From NCBI GenBank assembly GCA_004563405.1, contig SFTH01000002.1, forward strand, positions 1 to 64,000: a stretch of DNA of 64,000 nucleotides, written 5' to 3'. Under the pieces are notes generated by a model that saw only the letters and a list, made by a program, of their open reading frames with translations, was not told the DNA's origin and searched no databases. The stretch is from a bacterium. Its GTDB lineage: Bacteria; Bacillota; Clostridia; Christensenellales; Aristaeellaceae. This document shows positions 58,074 through 64,000 of the stretch, piece by piece; position 1 is the stretch's first letter; every line of letters starts with the position of its first letter. Made by a program: the position numbers and the translations under genes.

Positions 58074-58304
58074 TCAAATTTTGGTGAACAGGAAGCGCTG
58101 GGTCATTCCGGTGCTCTCGGCATAAACCGTCAGGCTGTCCGCGCCGTGCTCCTCCAGGGTCAGCACCGCGTCCTTCTCATCCTTCAGGAGCGCGCGCACC
58201 GCCTCCAGGGGATCGTCGGTCTCGATCTCGTCGAAGAACACGTCCCTCATCTGGTTGCGCGCACAGCTGTTTTCGATCTCCCGAACCACTTCATAGAGCG
58301 CCAT
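58074..58304 (-). CDS. Small conserved-looking protein of unknown function (76 residues)
   Basis: The ATG at 58304 is preceded by AAAGGAGAGG, so expression is likely. The protein is acidic (MRDVFFDEIETDDPLEAVRAL), has a single Cys and ends TGMTQRFLFTKI. I do not recognise a family. It stands between cooT and metF on the same strand, so a link with CODH metal handling or folate metabolism is possible but only by position. Confidence 0.7.
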   Translation of the reverse strand: MALYEVVREIENSCARNQMRDVFFDEIETDDPLEAVRALLKDEKDAVLTLEEHGADSLTVYAESTGMTQRFLFTKI

Positions 58305-58327
58305 GGTCCTCTCCTTTCCGCATTTCC

Positions 58328-58349
58328 GGCGCGGCCCTTGGGCCGCGCC
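58328..58349 (-). other. GC hairpin between cooT and the small unknown gene
   Basis: GGCGCGGCCC-TT-GGGCCGCGCC, a perfect 10-base palindromic stem; a second inverted repeat (AGCGCCG/CGGCGCT) lies just before cooT's end at about 58373-58405. Either could end or attenuate the nickel-group transcript. Confidence 0.5.
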
Positions 58350-58409
58350 GCACGCATCCGATTCGCCCACAAAAGCGCCGATACCCCCGCGGGATACCGG
58401 CGCTTGCGT

Positions 58410-58604
58410 TCAGCTGGCCTTTGTGCGCAGCACCACGGTGCCGCCCGTGAGATCCGCGCAGAGCACCTCGCCCTCCACGCGGGCTTCCCGGCCCATGATG
58501 TCCACGAGGGTCACGACGCCGCCCTCGCACTCGATGCGCATCACGTTCTTCAGAACCTCGTTTTCGGGCGTCTTTTCATTTTTGTATACGGTGGACAGAC
58601 ACAT
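58410..58604 (-). CDS. cooT: CooT-type nickel-binding protein
   Basis: A 64-residue protein starting MCLSTVYKN, the CooT signature in which Cys2 binds nickel, followed by NVMRIECEGGVVTLVDIMGRE and a C-terminal beta strand GGTVVLRT. CooT is one of the small proteins that help nickel reach carbon monoxide dehydrogenase. It lies between a His-rich protein gene and a small unknown gene, upstream of cooC, so the nickel group and the methyl-branch operon are neighbours. Confidence 0.88.
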   Translation of the reverse strand: MCLSTVYKNEKTPENEVLKNVMRIECEGGVVTLVDIMGREARVEGEVLCADLTGGTVVLRTKAS

Positions 58605-58625
58605 TTTTCTTCGCCTCCCGGTCTT

Positions 58626-59039
58626 TTATGCGTTGAGCGCGGCCAGCACGGTGGAGAGCCGCATGTTTCCCTTTTCAAAGTCCGAAACCGCCTGCATCAC
58701 CTGGTCGTAGGCGACGCTCTCCCCCATCTCCTGGAGCCTGCCAGCCAGCTGGGCCAGCTCGTTGGCGTGGGCGGCGTTGTGGCCGACCATGTACTTCATC
58801 AGCGCGATCAGCTCCGCCCTGGGATCAGCGGACGCGCAGCCCGCGCAGTCGTGGCCGCAGCTCTGCTGGCCCGCGCACGGGGCATGATCGTGATCGTGGT
58901 CGTGCCCGTGGCCATGGGCATGACCGTGGTCGTGCCCGTGCGCATGGTCGTGGGGATGCACATGATCGTGGTCATGATCGTGCTCGTGGGTGTGCGCGAT
59001 GCCGTGGGCGTGCATATATTCATGTTCGTTCTGATTCAT
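58626..59039 (-). CDS. Histidine-rich metal-binding protein
   Basis: A 137-residue protein. Residues about 8-52 are almost wholly His and Asp/Gly repeats (HDHDHDHVHPHDHAHGHDH), followed by two close Cys pairs (CAGQQSCGHDCAGC, about 55-68). A helical C-terminal domain (about 72-137) begins LIALMKYMVGHNAAHANELAQ. The tail is likely a nickel or cobalt store, like HypB, SlyD or CooJ tails, but the helical domain is none of these. It is divergent from a CsoR-type repressor and 21 bases before cooT on the same transcript. Confidence 0.8.
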   Translation of the reverse strand: MNQNEHEYMHAHGIAHTHEHDHDHDHVHPHDHAHGHDHGHAHGHGHDHDHDHAPCAGQQSCGHDCAGCASADPRAELIALMKYMVGHNAAHANELAQLAGRLQEMGESVAYDQVMQAVSDFEKGNMRLSTVLAALNA

Positions 59040-59085
59040 TTTTCATCGCTCCTCGTTTCTGATGGTTTTTCCGCTTGCTGGAGTG

Positions 59086-59114
59086 ATTATACCGCAAGCA
59101 CCCGCATTTGTCAA
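59086..59114 (-). promoter_or_regulatory. Promoter of the His-rich protein / cooT transcript
   Basis: On the minus strand, a perfect TTGACA (59109-59114) and a perfect TATAAT (59086-59091), 17 bases apart. One of the strongest promoters in the window. Confidence 0.8.
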
Positions 59115-59178
59115 AAAAACTGCGCTCCTCTTTTCTCTTTTCAACGCCCCGCGCGACATTCAAACAGCTTTTTCGAAA

Positions 59179-59194
59179 ATATCCCCCCGGGCGG
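59179..59194. promoter_or_regulatory. Candidate CsoR/RcnR-type operator (C-tract flanked by AT)
   Basis: ATATCCCCCCGGGCGG has a run of six C after ATAT. CsoR and RcnR repressors bind AT-flanked G/C tracts. It lies just upstream of the csoR-type promoter at 59196 and about 65 bases from the divergent promoter. Confidence 0.45.
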
Positions 59195-59195
59195 C

Positions 59196-59224
59196 TTGCA
59201 AAAGCTGCGCGCACAGCGTAAAAT
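59196..59224 (+). promoter_or_regulatory. Promoter of the CsoR-type repressor gene
   Basis: TTGCAA (59196-59201) and TAAAAT (59219-59224), 17 bases apart, about 20 bases before the TTG start. Confidence 0.6.
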
Positions 59225-59244
59225 GGACAAAAGAGGTGATCCCA

Positions 59245-59607
59245 TTGAACGACGAGCATATCCACGACGGAGCGGAGCACGACCACGCCTGGATGCACGA
59301 ACACGGCGTGCCCCACGCGCACGATCACGCCCACAACCACACGCACACACACGAAAACACCCGCGCGGTGCTCAACCGCCTCTCCCGGGCCATCGGACAC
59401 CTTCAGTCCGTCAGGCGCATGGTGGAGGAGGGCCGGGATTGTTCCGAGGTGCTGGTGCAGATCGCCGCGGTGCGCAGCGCCATCGACAACACCGGAAAGC
59501 TGATCCTGCAGGATCATCTGAAGCACTGCATCCTGGAGGCCGCTCAGCAGGGCGACCAGCAGGCCATCGATGACCTCTGTCAGGCCATCGACAAGTATAT
59601 GAAATGA
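59245..59607 (+). CDS. CsoR/RcnR-family metal-responsive repressor with His-rich N-terminus
   Basis: A 120-residue protein starting at TTG 59245 after AAGAGGTGATCCCA. Residues about 4-35 are a His-rich tail (HEHGVPHAHDHAHNH). The CsoR/RcnR four-helix domain follows: VLNRLSRAIGHLQSVRRMVEEG, then GRDCSEVLVQIAAVRSAIDN and LQDHLKHCILEAA. The Cys ... His-x3-Cys set is CsoR-like, while the long His tail suggests nickel or cobalt sensing as in RcnR. Divergence from the His-rich/cooT genes makes it their likely controller. Confidence 0.88.
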   Translation: MNDEHIHDGAEHDHAWMHEHGVPHAHDHAHNHTHTHENTRAVLNRLSRAIGHLQSVRRMVEEGRDCSEVLVQIAAVRSAIDNTGKLILQDHLKHCILEAAQQGDQQAIDDLCQAIDKYMK

Positions 59608-59658
59608 ACGCCATCCGGCGCAGCCACATCCGGCGATCCGGCCGCGCCCGGCCGGGCC

Positions 59659-59709
59659 GCAAACGAAAACGTCCAACCGCCTCTGCTGCAGTTGGATGTT
59701 TTCATTTGC
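59659..59709. terminator. Bidirectional terminator between csoR-type and CAAX protease genes
   Basis: GCAAACGAAAACGTCCAAC (59659-59677) pairs with GTTGGATGTTTTCATTTGC (59691-59709) with G-T wobbles. A-rich and T-rich arms make it active on both strands between the converging genes. Confidence 0.7.
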
Positions 59710-59716
59710 GAAGCGC

Positions 59717-60556
59717 TCAGCCGCCCGCGCCGCCCCGAAGCCGTTCCCGGCCCGCGCCGTCCCTTCGCTCCGCCGCCCGGAAGAGCGCCAACGCGACGAA
59801 CAGCAAAAGGGCGTAATAGGCGATCATGACCGGCTGCTTCGGCATCGCGTCGAAGAGGGCGTTCCAATCCCAGACTGCGCCCATGGAATTGAGAAAGGCG
59901 TGGTAGAGCACGCAGGCGAACACGCTCCCGGTGAAGCGGTAGAGCGCCGCCGCGGCAAAGGCCCATACGCAGATCGTAATTGCAAACCCCGCGAGGCTGT
60001 CGCCATAGTGATTGGAGCTGGGCAGCAGCCACAGGGGCAGGTGCCAGACGTACCAGACTGCCGCCGTGACGAGCGTCGCCGCCGCCGCGGGCATCCTCTC
60101 CTCCAGCGCCGGCTGAAAAAAGCCCCGCCAGCCCACCTCCTCCACACCACCGCCGAGGATCATCAGGGGCAGCGCCGCGGGCATCAGATACCAGGGCGCG
60201 CCGGTGGGCGCGCCGCAGACAATTCCCGCGAGGAGCGCCGCCAGGCAGAATCCGGCTAGGGTCAGCGCCGCGCGCAACGGGCGTGCGCAGCGCAGGACGC
60301 GTCCGCAGAATTCGCGCGGGCCGCGGATCTCGCCCCGCCGCCGGAGCGCAATGTAGCAGGCCAGCATCGGGCTGGGCGTGGAGATAAATATCCCCATGAG
60401 GGCATAGATCACATAGCCCACGGTGACCCGCCCATCCCCGGCGAATGCGACGGAGCAGGGCTCCAGCAGCATGGATACGGCGGAGCTGAACGCGCTGAGC
60501 AGAAACAGCCAGAGGAGGAAGCTGCCGACCGGCGCGCGCTTGTCAGAGGACCACAT
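59717..60556 (-). CDS. CPBP-family (CAAX-like) intramembrane metalloprotease
   Basis: A 279-residue membrane protein with about eight helices. The metal site is formed by GGGVEEVGWRGFFQPALEE (EExxxR), VWHLPLW and VLYHAFLNS, all expected for Abi/CPBP proteases. I start it at ATG 60556, 5 bases after the DUF4097 gene stop and shortly after GTGGAGTGACGG, not at an upstream ATG inside the DUF4097 gene. Last gene of the PadR operon; role in this operon type is unknown. Confidence 0.85.
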   Translation of the reverse strand: MWSSDKRAPVGSFLLWLFLLSAFSSAVSMLLEPCSVAFAGDGRVTVGYVIYALMGIFISTPSPMLACYIALRRRGEIRGPREFCGRVLRCARPLRAALTLAGFCLAALLAGIVCGAPTGAPWYLMPAALPLMILGGGVEEVGWRGFFQPALEERMPAAAATLVTAAVWYVWHLPLWLLPSSNHYGDSLAGFAITICVWAFAAAALYRFTGSVFACVLYHAFLNSMGAVWDWNALFDAMPKQPVMIAYYALLLFVALALFRAAERRDGAGRERLRGGAGG

Positions 60557-60563
60557 TCCGCCG

Positions 60564-61526
60564 TCACTCCACGGTGATGCGCACATCGCCGCTGGTGGTG
60601 GATGCGCGGAATTCGCCCGCATCCCGGACGGACGACGGAATCTCGACATTTCCGCTGGCGGTCTTTACGTCATAGAGCTTATCGGAGAGAACGCTGCCCC
60701 TGACGCTTCCGCTGGTGGTGCGGATTTCAAATGCGCCCGCATCGGCGCGCTCCAGCCGAATGTCGCCGCTGGCGGTGTGCAGATCGGCCCTTCCCACCGC
60801 GTTCAGGTCGATCAGTGCGATGCCTCCGCTGGTGCTCTCCGCCTCCAGCTGTCCGGCGTTCACACCCTCGATCTCAATGCCGCCGCTGGTGGTCTCCACG
60901 CTCAGGCCGTCCGCCTCCGTGCCTTCGATGCGCACGCTGCCGCTCGTGGCGTCCAGCTCCGCCTCCCCTTCAAACGCGCAATCCAGCGCCTTTATATCTC
61001 CGCTGCTGCTCTTTGCCTCCAGCTCCCCCGCGCGCACATTCCGAAGAGTGAGGTTGCCGCTGGTGCACTCAAGCTTCATTTCGTCCGCTTCCAGATCTTC
61101 AATCTCTATGTCGCCGCTGGCCGTGCGCGCGTCGATGGCGCGGTAGCGCGCCTGCGGCAGCAGGACCGTCACCTCCGGCTGGTCGAAGCGCACACCGATC
61201 CTCTCGTACCACTTCTGCTCCCGTTGGATGCGCAGCACGCCGTCCTCCACCTCCACGGTGCAGCTGCCCGCGCGCGCCTCGTCGCACTGAACCCTGCACA
61301 CGCCGTCCCCGGCGGGCAGGATGCGCACCAGCGCAAGATCGTCCCGTATCTCCACCCGATCGAAGTCCTCATCGGGCAGGTAGGGGGCCCGCACGAGGGA
61401 GTCGCCTCCGCCGAGCGCCTTCAGATCAAAGCCGCCGGCTGCGAAGGCCGCGACGAACACCAGCGCCCCCGCGCCGATGAGCGCAAGCGCAATACGGAGC
61501 CAACGCCTCTTTCCGTTTGTCTTCAT
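60564..61526 (-). CDS. DUF4097-family beta-helix protein
   Basis: A 320-residue protein with one N-terminal membrane helix (LRIALALIGAGALVFVAAFAAGG) and an extracytoplasmic right-handed repeat. From about residue 130 a motif of about 19-20 residues recurs some ten times, each containing T(A/S)SG(D/G/S) (TASGDIEI, TSGNLTL, SSGDIKA, TSGSVRI and so on to TSGDVRITVE). DUF4097 proteins accompany PadR and DUF1700 in Firmicutes; they may act as a surface sensor or scaffold. Overlaps the DUF1700 gene by ATGA. Confidence 0.88.
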   Translation of the reverse strand: MKTNGKRRWLRIALALIGAGALVFVAAFAAGGFDLKALGGGDSLVRAPYLPDEDFDRVEIRDDLALVRILPAGDGVCRVQCDEARAGSCTVEVEDGVLRIQREQKWYERIGVRFDQPEVTVLLPQARYRAIDARTASGDIEIEDLEADEMKLECTSGNLTLRNVRAGELEAKSSSGDIKALDCAFEGEAELDATSGSVRIEGTEADGLSVETTSGGIEIEGVNAGQLEAESTSGGIALIDLNAVGRADLHTASGDIRLERADAGAFEIRTTSGSVRGSVLSDKLYDVKTASGNVEIPSSVRDAGEFRASTTSGDVRITVE

Positions 61527-62101
61527 TGTCCCTTCCTCCTGAACATCACTTTGATTCTATGAACGCCCCGGCTTCCCAGCCGCACGCACCCCACCGCCGC
61601 GGCATTGGCCGCAAGCGTCAGGAGTATGGCCCCTCCCGCGAGCAGGCAGGCCGTTCCGAGGTACAATCCGCCCTGCAAAAAATTCGCCCGGATCAGCGCG
61701 GCGGCCATCCCGGCCAGCGCGCCCAGTCCTCCCACCGCGAAGGCCGCGGCGCAGATGTAGAGCACGGCCGCCAGCACCCAAAGCAGCCCGTAGCCCACCA
61801 GCGCCAGCAAAAGTCCCGCTGCAACCAGCGGAACCCACAGCGGCGAACCCAGCGCCCCGATCAGCAGGCTCCATGCGCCCGGCCTTCGTCCCGAGGCGCG
61901 CATTTGGGGCGCGCCCTGAAGCGCCTCCGCCGCAATCTCCTCCATCGTCCCGAGCGCCGCCACCGCTTCCTCCTCCGCCATGCCCGCCTCGACGCGGTCG
62001 TCGATCATCTCCGCGTAGTAGGCCAGCGTCTGATCGCGCTCGGCCTCCGGCAGCGCGGCGATTCTGCCCTCGAGTTCCCGCAAAAATGCCTTCCTGTTCA
62101 T
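61523..62101 (-). CDS. DUF1700-family membrane protein
   Basis: A 192-residue protein. The soluble N-terminus (MNRKAFLRELEGRIAALPE ... YYAEMIDDRVEAGMAEEEAV) is the DUF1700 hallmark, followed by a hydrophobic region of about four helices (about 75-170). Members often act with PadR as anti-regulators or membrane sensors. ATG 62101 follows GAGGGAAGCGG and overlaps the padR stop. Confidence 0.88.
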   Translation of the reverse strand: MNRKAFLRELEGRIAALPEAERDQTLAYYAEMIDDRVEAGMAEEEAVAALGTMEEIAAEALQGAPQMRASGRRPGAWSLLIGALGSPLWVPLVAAGLLLALVGYGLLWVLAAVLYICAAAFAVGGLGALAGMAAALIRANFLQGGLYLGTACLLAGGAILLTLAANAAAVGCVRLGSRGVHRIKVMFRRKGQ

Positions 62102-62421
62102 GTTCCGCTTCCCTCCTGTGCGATGAATTGATGGATGCGCACAAGCTCCTTCCATTCTTCCTCAAATCCGGCCAGCCGCGCCCGGCCCGGATCCGTGATC
62201 CGGTAATACTTGCGCAGGCGGCCGTTGTGCTCCACGGAGTACACCGTCAGCATCTGCGCCGCCTCCAGCCTGCGCAGAATGGGATAGAGCGTGGATTCGG
62301 ATATCTCCACATAGGGCTCCATCTCCCGGACGATCTGATAGCCGTAGGAATCGTGCCGCTCGATGGCGGCCAGCACGCACACCTCCAACAGGCCGCGTCT
62401 GAGCTGTACATCCACGTTCAT
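62098..62421 (-). CDS. PadR-family transcriptional regulator
   Basis: A 107-residue winged-helix protein: LRRGLLEVCVLAAIERHDSYGYQIVREME, then STLYPILRRLEAAQML (recognition region) and GRLRKYYRITDPGRARL (wing). The short length places it in the PadR-s1 group that works as a dimer. First gene of the operon with DUF1700, DUF4097 and a CAAX protease. A palindrome overlapping its own -10 element predicts self-repression. Confidence 0.92.
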   Translation of the reverse strand: MNVDVQLRRGLLEVCVLAAIERHDSYGYQIVREMEPYVEISESTLYPILRRLEAAQMLTVYSVEHNGRLRKYYRITDPGRARLAGFEEEWKELVRIHQFIAQEGSGT

Positions 62422-62431
62422 ACCTCCCTTC

Positions 62432-62467
62432 GCGTTATACTATATAACGCATAGTATTATGTGTCAA
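62432..62467 (-). promoter_or_regulatory. PadR operon promoter with overlapping 19-base palindrome
   Basis: On the minus strand, TTGACA (62462-62467) and TATAGT (62439-62444), 17 bases apart. The -10 element lies inside the palindrome GCGTTATA-CTA-TATAACGC (62432-62450), so a bound repressor would block the polymerase. Confidence 0.75.
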
Positions 62468-62586
62468 TAGGTATTTGGAAAAGAAGCAGGAATTAACAAA
62501 GCGCCTGCGCTGCCGGGGACGATTCCATTGCAGGAGGATTGTGAGCCTCTCGCGCTCTCCCAAAGGTTTTTCGGCAGTCTGGAAAC

Positions 62587-62617
62587 GCCCGCGCCGTTCC
62601 CGAGGAACGGCGCGGGC
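62587..62617 (-). terminator. Hairpin downstream of the GyrI-like gene
   Basis: Perfect 14-base GC-rich stem with 3-base loop, followed on the minus strand by GTTTCC; weak T-run, so termination efficiency is uncertain. Confidence 0.45.
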
Positions 62618-62819
62618 GCTTCGCTTTCGACATATGTAACCTCCGACGCGCGAAGGGACTTTGAATCTTTGCGCCAGGCGGGTGAAAAACCCGGGAGCGC
62701 GGATGCTCCTCCCCCTTCGCACCGGCCCGTCTCCGGCGGCGCGGATCGCCGCAGCCGGGCGGATCGGCGGCGGAGAGGCCCTTCAGGACGGCGATTGCTC
62801 CCCCGCAGGCCCGGGCCGG

Positions 62820-63452
62820 TCACTTCCGGCGCACGGGAATGCGCAGAACGGTTTTGCGCTTCTCAATCTGCGTTCTGCGGGGATCGCTCAGATAGATCTC
62901 ATGATGCCGCCGCCCGCCTGCGTAGTCGGGCGCGCAGCCCTGCGCGTCTGTGAACTCCAGCATGCGCCGCATCGTCTCCGGCTCGCTGTCGTAGCTTCCC
63001 AGATGCATGCACTGCACGCAAAGGCCCTCCCGGTAGGAGAGGAGCTCCACAGGAGAGAAATCCAGGCCCTTCTTCCGCGCGGCGGCCTCCACCGCCCAGA
63101 GATAGTCTGCCTCCGTCACGAAATCCGGCAGGCGAATCATGGAAGTCCATTGAAAGTCCGCCTTCCGGGCGAAGTCGATTCCCTCTGCGCCCGGCTGCTC
63201 CCACAGTCCCTCCAGCGGCGGCACCACATAGGGAAAGTAGCCCTCGATGGCGCGCCCGGCCCGGGGGCTCATGCGCAGGGTGTAGGCAACGGCGTAGAGC
63301 AGCTCGAGCGCCGCCTGGTACGCGCCGCTGGGATCGTTGGGATCTCCCTTTCCCCGAACGGCCACAAAGCGCATCTCCGGCAGCTCAATCAGCCCCGGTT
63401 CCCGGGGCGGCAGATAGAATTCGCTGTATTCCTTTTTGAAATCAAATGCCAC
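62820..63452 (-). CDS. GyrI-like small-molecule-binding domain protein
   Basis: A 210-residue protein that fits the stand-alone GyrI-like/YdeI-type family: FDFKKEYSEFYLPPREPGLIELPEM opening (split: EFYLPPREPGLIELPEM), FVAVRGKGDPNDPSGAYQ, AIEGYFPYVVPPLEGLW and the C-terminal HHEIYLSDPRRT. The start is a GTG at 63452 overlapping the TfoX-like gene. The ligand is unknown; relatives bind or hydrolyse small cyclopropanoid or drug-like compounds. Confidence 0.82.
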   Translation of the reverse strand: MAFDFKKEYSEFYLPPREPGLIELPEMRFVAVRGKGDPNDPSGAYQAALELLYAVAYTLRMSPRAGRAIEGYFPYVVPPLEGLWEQPGAEGIDFARKADFQWTSMIRLPDFVTEADYLWAVEAAARKKGLDFSPVELLSYREGLCVQCMHLGSYDSEPETMRRMLEFTDAQGCAPDYAGGRRHHEIYLSDPRRTQIEKRKTVLRIPVRRK

Positions 63453-63786
63453 CCTTCTTCTCTCCCCTCCGTTTTTTCGGCTTCGGCAGCGGCAACGCGT
63501 CGCAGGTCGCCCGCGCCAATCGCGCAAGCGCTTCCCGGTCGTCCAGGTTCTCCGCAACCAGGCAGGGCTTCGCCCCGGGATAGGGCTCCGCCAGCGCAAG
63601 CTCCGGCGCGGCGCATCGACCCGCCCCGGTGTCCTTGAACAGCAGCTGATTGTCGCACACCATGGCAAAGAACTTGCCGTCCAGATAGAGTCCATACTCG
63701 CCAAACATGGCCCGGTAGCGGATCTCCCCCGCCCCGGAGAGCTGCCCGACGGCATATTGCACAAATTCCAGGCTGGAAGCCATCAT
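63442..63786 (-). CDS. TfoX N-terminal domain protein
   Basis: A 114-residue protein: SSLEFVQYAVGQLSGAGEIRYRAMFGEYGLYLDGKFFAM is typical of the TfoX/Sxy N-terminal domain (split: RAMFGEYGLYLDGKFFAM). It lacks the second Sxy domain, so a competence role is doubtful. It has tandem ATG starts (63786 and 63783), the first overlapping the stop of the glyoxalase-like gene. Ends with a basic Lys/Arg tail. Confidence 0.85.
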   Translation of the reverse strand: MMASSLEFVQYAVGQLSGAGEIRYRAMFGEYGLYLDGKFFAMVCDNQLLFKDTGAGRCAAPELALAEPYPGAKPCLVAENLDDREALARLARATCDALPLPKPKKRRGEKKGGI

Positions 63787-64000
63787 TCCCCGCCCCCTTC
63801 AAAGGCAGCAATCTCGATCAGATTTCCCTCCGGATCGGCCACATAGCAGGTGCGCTGCCCCCAGGGCTCGGTGGTGGGCGGCATCACGCTCCTGCCTCCG
63901 GCGCGAACGACCGCCGCATAGGCGCGGTCAACCGCCGCGTGATTCTCCACGCCCAGCGCCACCTCAAAGTGGCCGCTGAGTCCCCGGGCGTATGCGTATG
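63783..64000 (-). CDS. VOC/glyoxalase-bleomycin-resistance-fold protein, 5' part beyond the window
   Basis: The frame is open from the right edge for 72 codons to TGA at 63783-63785. It reads HFEVALGVENHAAVDRAYAA, GGRSVMPPTTEPWGQ and CYVADPEGNLIEIA, the C-terminal half of a VOC fold with the metal Glu in NLIEI. The substrate is unknown. Its stop overlaps the TfoX-like start, so the three genes are co-translated. Confidence 0.85.
   Translation of the reverse strand, partial: YAYARGLSGHFEVALGVENHAAVDRAYAAVVRAGGRSVMPPTTEPWGQRTCYVADPEGNLIEIAAFEGGGE

Larger units (their letters stand above)
62422..62819. other. 398-base stretch between the PadR operon and the GyrI-like gene
   Basis: Besides the PadR promoter and operator, it has a 14-base perfect hairpin (GCCCGCGCCGTTCC-CGA-GGAACGGCGCGGGC, 62587-62617). 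On the minus strand this is downstream of the GyrI-like gene's stop at 62820 and may end that transcript. No gene seen. Confidence 0.55.

Noticed and set aside
1..64000. tRNA, rRNA, insertion sequence, prophage, toxin-antitoxin or defence genes
   Set aside because: I scanned both strands and saw no convincing example apart from the CRISPR remnant; small RNAs cannot be excluded by eye.

Overview
The window looks like a chromosomal segment of a high-GC, anaerobic Bacillota bacterium, probably a Clostridia-class gut commensal or acetogen relative. The reasons are the strong Shine-Dalgarno sequences (GGAGG), Firmicutes-type families (CsbB/YfhO, PadR-DUF1700-DUF4097, CotT-like small CooT, CrtO-like acyltransferase), Wood-Ljungdahl methyl-branch genes, and many RbsABC-type sugar transporters. 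Nearly all complete genes end in TGA or TAA; only one ends in TAG. I saw no rRNA, tRNA, prophage, transposase or plasmid gene.

Layout. 1-0.6 kb: the cut-off 3' part of a polyprenyl-phosphate sugar transferase behind a long leader. 1.5-8.4 kb: a histidine operon on the minus strand (hisG-D-C-B-H-A-F-methyltransferase-hisIE) in which every junction is an ATGA-type overlap or very short gap, but hisG has lost its first third, hisH carries a 1-base frameshift and the methyltransferase an in-frame TAG. 8.38-8.55 kb: three type I-C-like CRISPR repeats wedged exactly between the broken hisG and the stop codon of an M20 peptidase; this may be a deletion scar or an assembly join. 8.5-17.2 kb: a catabolic operon (ADP-ribosylglycohydrolase-like enzyme, PfkB kinase, RbsA/RbsC-type ABC importer, two ureidoglycolate-lyase-like cupins, M20 amidohydrolase) with a divergent DeoR regulator; one permease has three frameshifts.

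17.3-31 kb: a divergent glutamine-amidotransferase-like / 5-formyl-THF-cycloligase-like pair, a sugar-1-kinase-like APH protein divergent from a cytoplasmic alpha-amylase, an FtsX-type ABC exporter with a 420-residue coiled coil, and a single 1276-residue protein fusing 4-alpha-glucanotransferase (MalQ) to glycogen/maltodextrin phosphorylase (GlgP). Amylase and the fusion together would turn internal alpha-glucan into glucose 1-phosphate and glucose. 31-43 kb: HAD phosphatase, CsbB-type glycosyltransferase with YfhO, AraC regulator, a diacylglycerol-glucosyltransferase-like protein with a CrtO-like acyltransferase, a cytidylate-kinase-like protein, and SbcD/SbcC.

43-47 kb: a D-amino-acid-type operon (D-cysteine desulfhydrase family, N-acyl-D-amino-acid deacylase, NhaC-type antiporter) behind twin GTATATAC sites. 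47.4-52.8 kb: an RpiB-linked sugar ABC operon. 53-59.6 kb: Wood-Ljungdahl methyl-branch operon (metF, cooC, acsD, acsC, acsE) followed upstream by a nickel group (small unknown protein, CooT, His-rich protein, divergent CsoR-type repressor with a His-rich tail). No CODH/ACS catalytic subunits lie in the window. 59.7-64 kb: PadR-DUF1700-DUF4097-CAAX-protease operon, then an overlapping GyrI-like / TfoX / glyoxalase-fold chain cut off by the window edge.
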